In this document: in pieces, positions 5,983 to 7,966 of the stretch
Layout: the number at the start of each line of letters is the position of its first letter
How positions within the stretch are numbered: position 1 is the stretch's first letter
DNA from: Faecalimonas sp.
Lineage (GTDB): Bacteria > Bacillota_A > Clostridia > Lachnospirales > Lachnospiraceae
Assembly (NCBI GenBank): GCA_026169575.1
Contig: JAPFCT010000026.1
Location: forward strand, 1-7,966
Reading direction: 5' to 3'
Length of the DNA stretch: 7,966 bases
Notes under the pieces: model-generated
Seen by the model: only the letters and a program-made list of their open reading frames with translations
The model's database searches: none
What the model was told of the DNA's origin: nothing
Translations under genes and position numbers: made by a program

Positions 5983-6546
5983 TTACTCCATCCTCTTTTC
6001 CAAATATTGATATAAGTTTTCCCGCAAAACAGGTCTTGCTATAGCAACCATACTGGATAATGCAATCATACTGGCTAAAAACAGCACTAACAAAAGAATG
6101 AGGTTCGTTATGTAAAAAGTGAAACAGAGGATCGCAGAGATGAAACTCCATATATACATGATCGTTTTTTGTGTCTTAAAATCCTTTTGCCCTTTCTGCA
6201 GCAATTCATCAGATAGTGGATATGGCACTTCTTCCCCGTCTTTTTTCAAAATTTTCGTAATAGTATTTTCAAAAAACAACAAGCAAATGCCGCCAACACC
6301 AATGCTGAAAAAGATAAAAAAATATTTCAAAGAACTGTTTTGAGCCAGCAGTGTATAAGCCTTGTCATTTAATATGTATCCCAAATACAGCGCCGCTAAC
6401 ATACACAATTGGTATTTTAAAGAAAATGAAAATTTACTTTCTTTTTTATATCGCAATACTTTTTCTTCTGCTGTGTCATAATAGAAAGCTGCATGTTCAT
6501 TTTCTCTACAAAGCTGAATATATCTGTTTCGATCCCTGAATCCCAT
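5983..6546 (-). CDS. Unknown four-helix membrane protein (tandem copy 2)
   Basis: This 187-residue protein has a cytosolic-looking N-terminal segment with IQLCRENEHAAFYYDTAEEK at 10-29, then hydrophobic segments at about 45-61, 73-93, 128-146 and 148-170. A charged loop (about 97-127) separates the two pairs, and the tail is basic (RENLYQYLEKRME). The frame is open to 6783, but the extension overlaps the upstream gene in another frame. The ATG at 6546 has GGGAGGGAGAG upstream, so it is the real start. The architecture and the N-terminal LC...YYD...KV pattern match the neighbouring gene at 6579-7145, from which it is separated by 32 bases. I do not recognise the family. A role as one of several membrane immunity or stress proteins is speculation. 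Confidence 0.82.
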   Translation of the reverse strand: MGFRDRNRYIQLCRENEHAAFYYDTAEEKVLRYKKESKFSFSLKYQLCMLAALYLGYILNDKAYTLLAQNSSLKYFFIFFSIGVGGICLLFFENTITKILKKDGEEVPYPLSDELLQKGQKDFKTQKTIMYIWSFISAILCFTFYITNLILLLVLFLASMIALSSMVAIARPVLRENLYQYLEKRME

Positions 6547-6578
6547 TTCTGATTCTCTCCCTCCCGACGAAATCAATT

Positions 6579-7145
6579 TCACTCTTTCCGCTCCCGGAAA
6601 TATTTTTTTACTTTCGCAGCTTCCGAAAATTCTCCGTAATGAAAAAAGATCACCCCGATTATCCCGCCCAGTAAGAGCAGAACGATTCCCGTAAAATGAG
6701 AGGCTCGTATCGTAAGAATCATACCGGTCAGAAAAATGACCACACCTGCAAAAACAATGATTCCCAATACTCTTCTGTTCCATCTCCCCCGAAGATATAG
6801 ATTTAACAGATCCAATTTTTCCATTTCGATCCCCATCGCGTGTTCCTCGATATATCGATACTTTTCCACAAATGATTTTTTTACCTTTTGATCAATCAAA
6901 ACCAGAATTCCAATTACCAAAAGCATCAATAGCATTCGGACATTCTCAGATAAGATTACTTGTTTTGATATCCCCTCTAAAAATGTTGCCGCTGCTCCTC
7001 CCAAAATCAAAAGGAACGGGATTCCTCTCGTATTTTGCTTCGCATAGTATGCAGACAGACAAATCTGATATACTTTTTGAGATTGTAAGTCAAAATAATA
7101 TTCATCCGTCTTCTTCGCATGCGTTTTATAACATAATTTGATCAT
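6579..7145 (-). CDS. Unknown four-helix membrane protein (tandem copy 1)
   Basis: From the ATG at 7145 the product is 188 residues. A soluble N-terminus (MIKLCYKTHAKKTDEYYFDL, then QSQKVYQ) is followed by hydrophobic segments at about 41-57, 69-86, 126-146 and 150-170. A charged loop rich in Lys, Arg and Glu lies between the pairs, and the tail is basic (AAKVKKYFRERKE). The start is uncertain: GTG at 7178 and ATG at 7175 are also in frame with AGGTG almost touching them, whereas 7145 has GTGGGGAAGAGG before it and aligns with the paralog's start. The layout resembles DUF443-type tandem membrane proteins of staphylococci (soluble YY-D start, paired helices, basic linker), but I could not confirm membership. 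It lies 92 bases after the six-helix gene with no terminator seen. Confidence 0.8.
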   Translation of the reverse strand: MIKLCYKTHAKKTDEYYFDLQSQKVYQICLSAYYAKQNTRGIPFLLILGGAAATFLEGISKQVILSENVRMLLMLLVIGILVLIDQKVKKSFVEKYRYIEEHAMGIEMEKLDLLNLYLRGRWNRRVLGIIVFAGVVIFLTGMILTIRASHFTGIVLLLLGGIIGVIFFHYGEFSEAAKVKKYFRERKE

Positions 7146-7237
7146 CCTCTTCCCCACTCTTTCATCTTCCGGCATCACCTGAAACTGATTGCTTTTCTAT
7201 CGTTTCCTCTTTCTATCAACTCTGCTCTTCAAGTTCT

Positions 7238-7819
7238 TTATACAAAAATACTGAGCACATACAGCAGGATGAAAAGTATTGCGAGACACAGCCCCGCAAA
7301 CACAGCTATTGTCGTTTTGACTAGATGCTTTTCTTTGATTGTCAGGATCATCATGGAAAATACATCAAAAGAAAAGAGAAACTGGCAGATGCCGGACAGA
7401 ATTGCCACCGCCTTTGAATGCTTTCCTTCTTTACACGATTTGATAAGGTAAGCGATTGCATATGGCGCCGCTCCCAACAAAATCCCATACCCAAAAATCA
7501 GGAAAACAACTGTGACCAGTCCAAACAATACCATCAACGGCAGCGGAAACAGTGCGGCAAGTGTTACACCGACGGTAATACATCCTCCAATCAGATAAAA
7601 TGGGATCAATCCATATTTGATGATCAATGTACAGTTTAACAGCGTTTTTCTTGACCATTTTCTTCCTACCGTCAATACAGTAATCAAATTGATAACTCCC
7701 ATGAGAAAAGGCAGAAGTGCTGAAATAATCTGTAATTCCACTACCTGGTCAAATAAGCCGGGCAAAAGAAAAAATGTATAAGATACGATCACATATAAAA
7801 TTGGAATCAAATATGGCAT
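7238..7819 (-). CDS. Unknown polytopic membrane protein, about six helices (possibly DUF6652-like)
   Basis: This 193-residue protein is almost entirely hydrophobic, with segments at about 3-20, 31-51, 66-88, 93-124 (long, perhaps two), 136-160 and 168-192. Short basic loops carry GRKWSRKT at 52-59, IKSCKEGKHSK at 126-136 and IKEKHLVK at 161-168. The repeated Lys/Arg loops suggest those faces are cytosolic. It has no signal peptide cleavage site or catalytic motif that I can see. From memory it resembles a family seen in Lachnospiraceae called DUF6652; this needs a search and may be wrong. The ATG at 7819 has AAAGGAG nine bases upstream. It starts four bases after the stop of the upstream membrane protein, so the two are certainly in one operon. 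Confidence 0.82.
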   Translation of the reverse strand: MPYLIPILYVIVSYTFFLLPGLFDQVVELQIISALLPFLMGVINLITVLTVGRKWSRKTLLNCTLIIKYGLIPFYLIGGCITVGVTLAALFPLPLMVLFGLVTVVFLIFGYGILLGAAPYAIAYLIKSCKEGKHSKAVAILSGICQFLFSFDVFSMMILTIKEKHLVKTTIAVFAGLCLAILFILLYVLSIFV

Positions 7820-7823
7820 TCTC

Positions 7824-7966
7824 CTACTCTCCTTTCAAGATTGTACCTGCAATTTTCCAGCCTTTGAGCGGATGATTTCCCACAAAACCAGTTATCAGTA
7901 AAATCGTTATCATACACATGACTGCGTTAAAAAAAGCATACACCGGAACGGATGGCACAATCCAGA
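7824..7966 (-). CDS. C-terminal end of an unknown membrane protein, cut by the window edge
   Basis: The minus-strand frame from the window edge to TAG at 7824 encodes 46 residues: WIVPSVPVYAFFNAVMCMIT, then a hydrophobic run ILLITGFVG, then NHPLKGWKIAGTILKGE. It contains one clear membrane segment (about 6-28) and a short polar tail. The frame is open to the edge, and the stop lies just upstream of the ribosome binding site and ATG of the next gene, which is the expected operon arrangement. The family cannot be identified from this piece. Confidence 0.65.
   Translation of the reverse strand, partial: WIVPSVPVYAFFNAVMCMITILLITGFVGNHPLKGWKIAGTILKGE

Noticed and set aside
5948..6151. Minus-strand 67-residue frame
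   Set aside because: It lies in another frame within the real gene at 5983-6546, lacks a ribosome binding site and has a shadow-like composition.
6547..6783. Longer start at 6783 for the four-helix copy 2 protein
   Set aside because: The extra residues lie within the coding sequence of the upstream gene in another frame and look like shadow translation (Cys/Arg/Ser-rich). The ribosome binding site supports 6546.

Overview
The window looks like part of a chromosome from a low-to-mid GC Firmicute, most likely a Lachnospiraceae-type Clostridium relative. This is inferred from the ylxM-ffh-rpsP gene order, the sequences of Ffh, YlxM and YaaA, strong AGGAGG-like ribosome binding sites, and the style of the small membrane proteins. 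Almost everything lies on the minus strand; yaaA is the one plus-strand gene.

Core part (1 to about 2783). On the minus strand, ylxM, ffh and the first codons of rpsP form the conserved signal-recognition-particle/ribosomal-protein operon. It is driven by a near-consensus promoter just upstream of ylxM. Divergent from it is yaaA (peroxide stress protein family), with its own extended -10 promoter and a terminator hairpin that overlaps its stop codon.

Transition (2782 to about 3690). Convergent with yaaA is a subtilisin-like (S8) serine peptidase. It keeps the His, oxyanion Asn and Ser motifs but has lost its N-terminal part, including the Asp-Thr-Gly motif, so it is probably a 5'-truncated remnant.

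Accessory part (about 3690 to 7966). This is a minus-strand run of small membrane proteins without recognised function. In transcription order it holds: the end of a membrane protein cut by the window edge; a six-helix protein; two tandem four-helix proteins that look like diverged paralogs; a protein with two N-terminal helices and a soluble domain carrying a SENWF motif; a degraded-looking spacer; a 59-residue membrane protein with a GTG start; a small TfoX N-terminal-domain protein; and a second SENWF protein that is a diverged paralog of the first. Part of this block is clearly AT-richer than the core genes. Tandem diverged polytopic membrane proteins of this type can be immunity or resistance arrays, but no toxin or other decisive partner is visible here, so that reading is only a hypothesis.

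No rRNA, tRNA, CRISPR array, transposase or complete insertion sequence was seen. No stretch longer than 300 bases lacks a gene; the longest gap, 4960-5192, holds an inverted repeat and a possible gene fragment.
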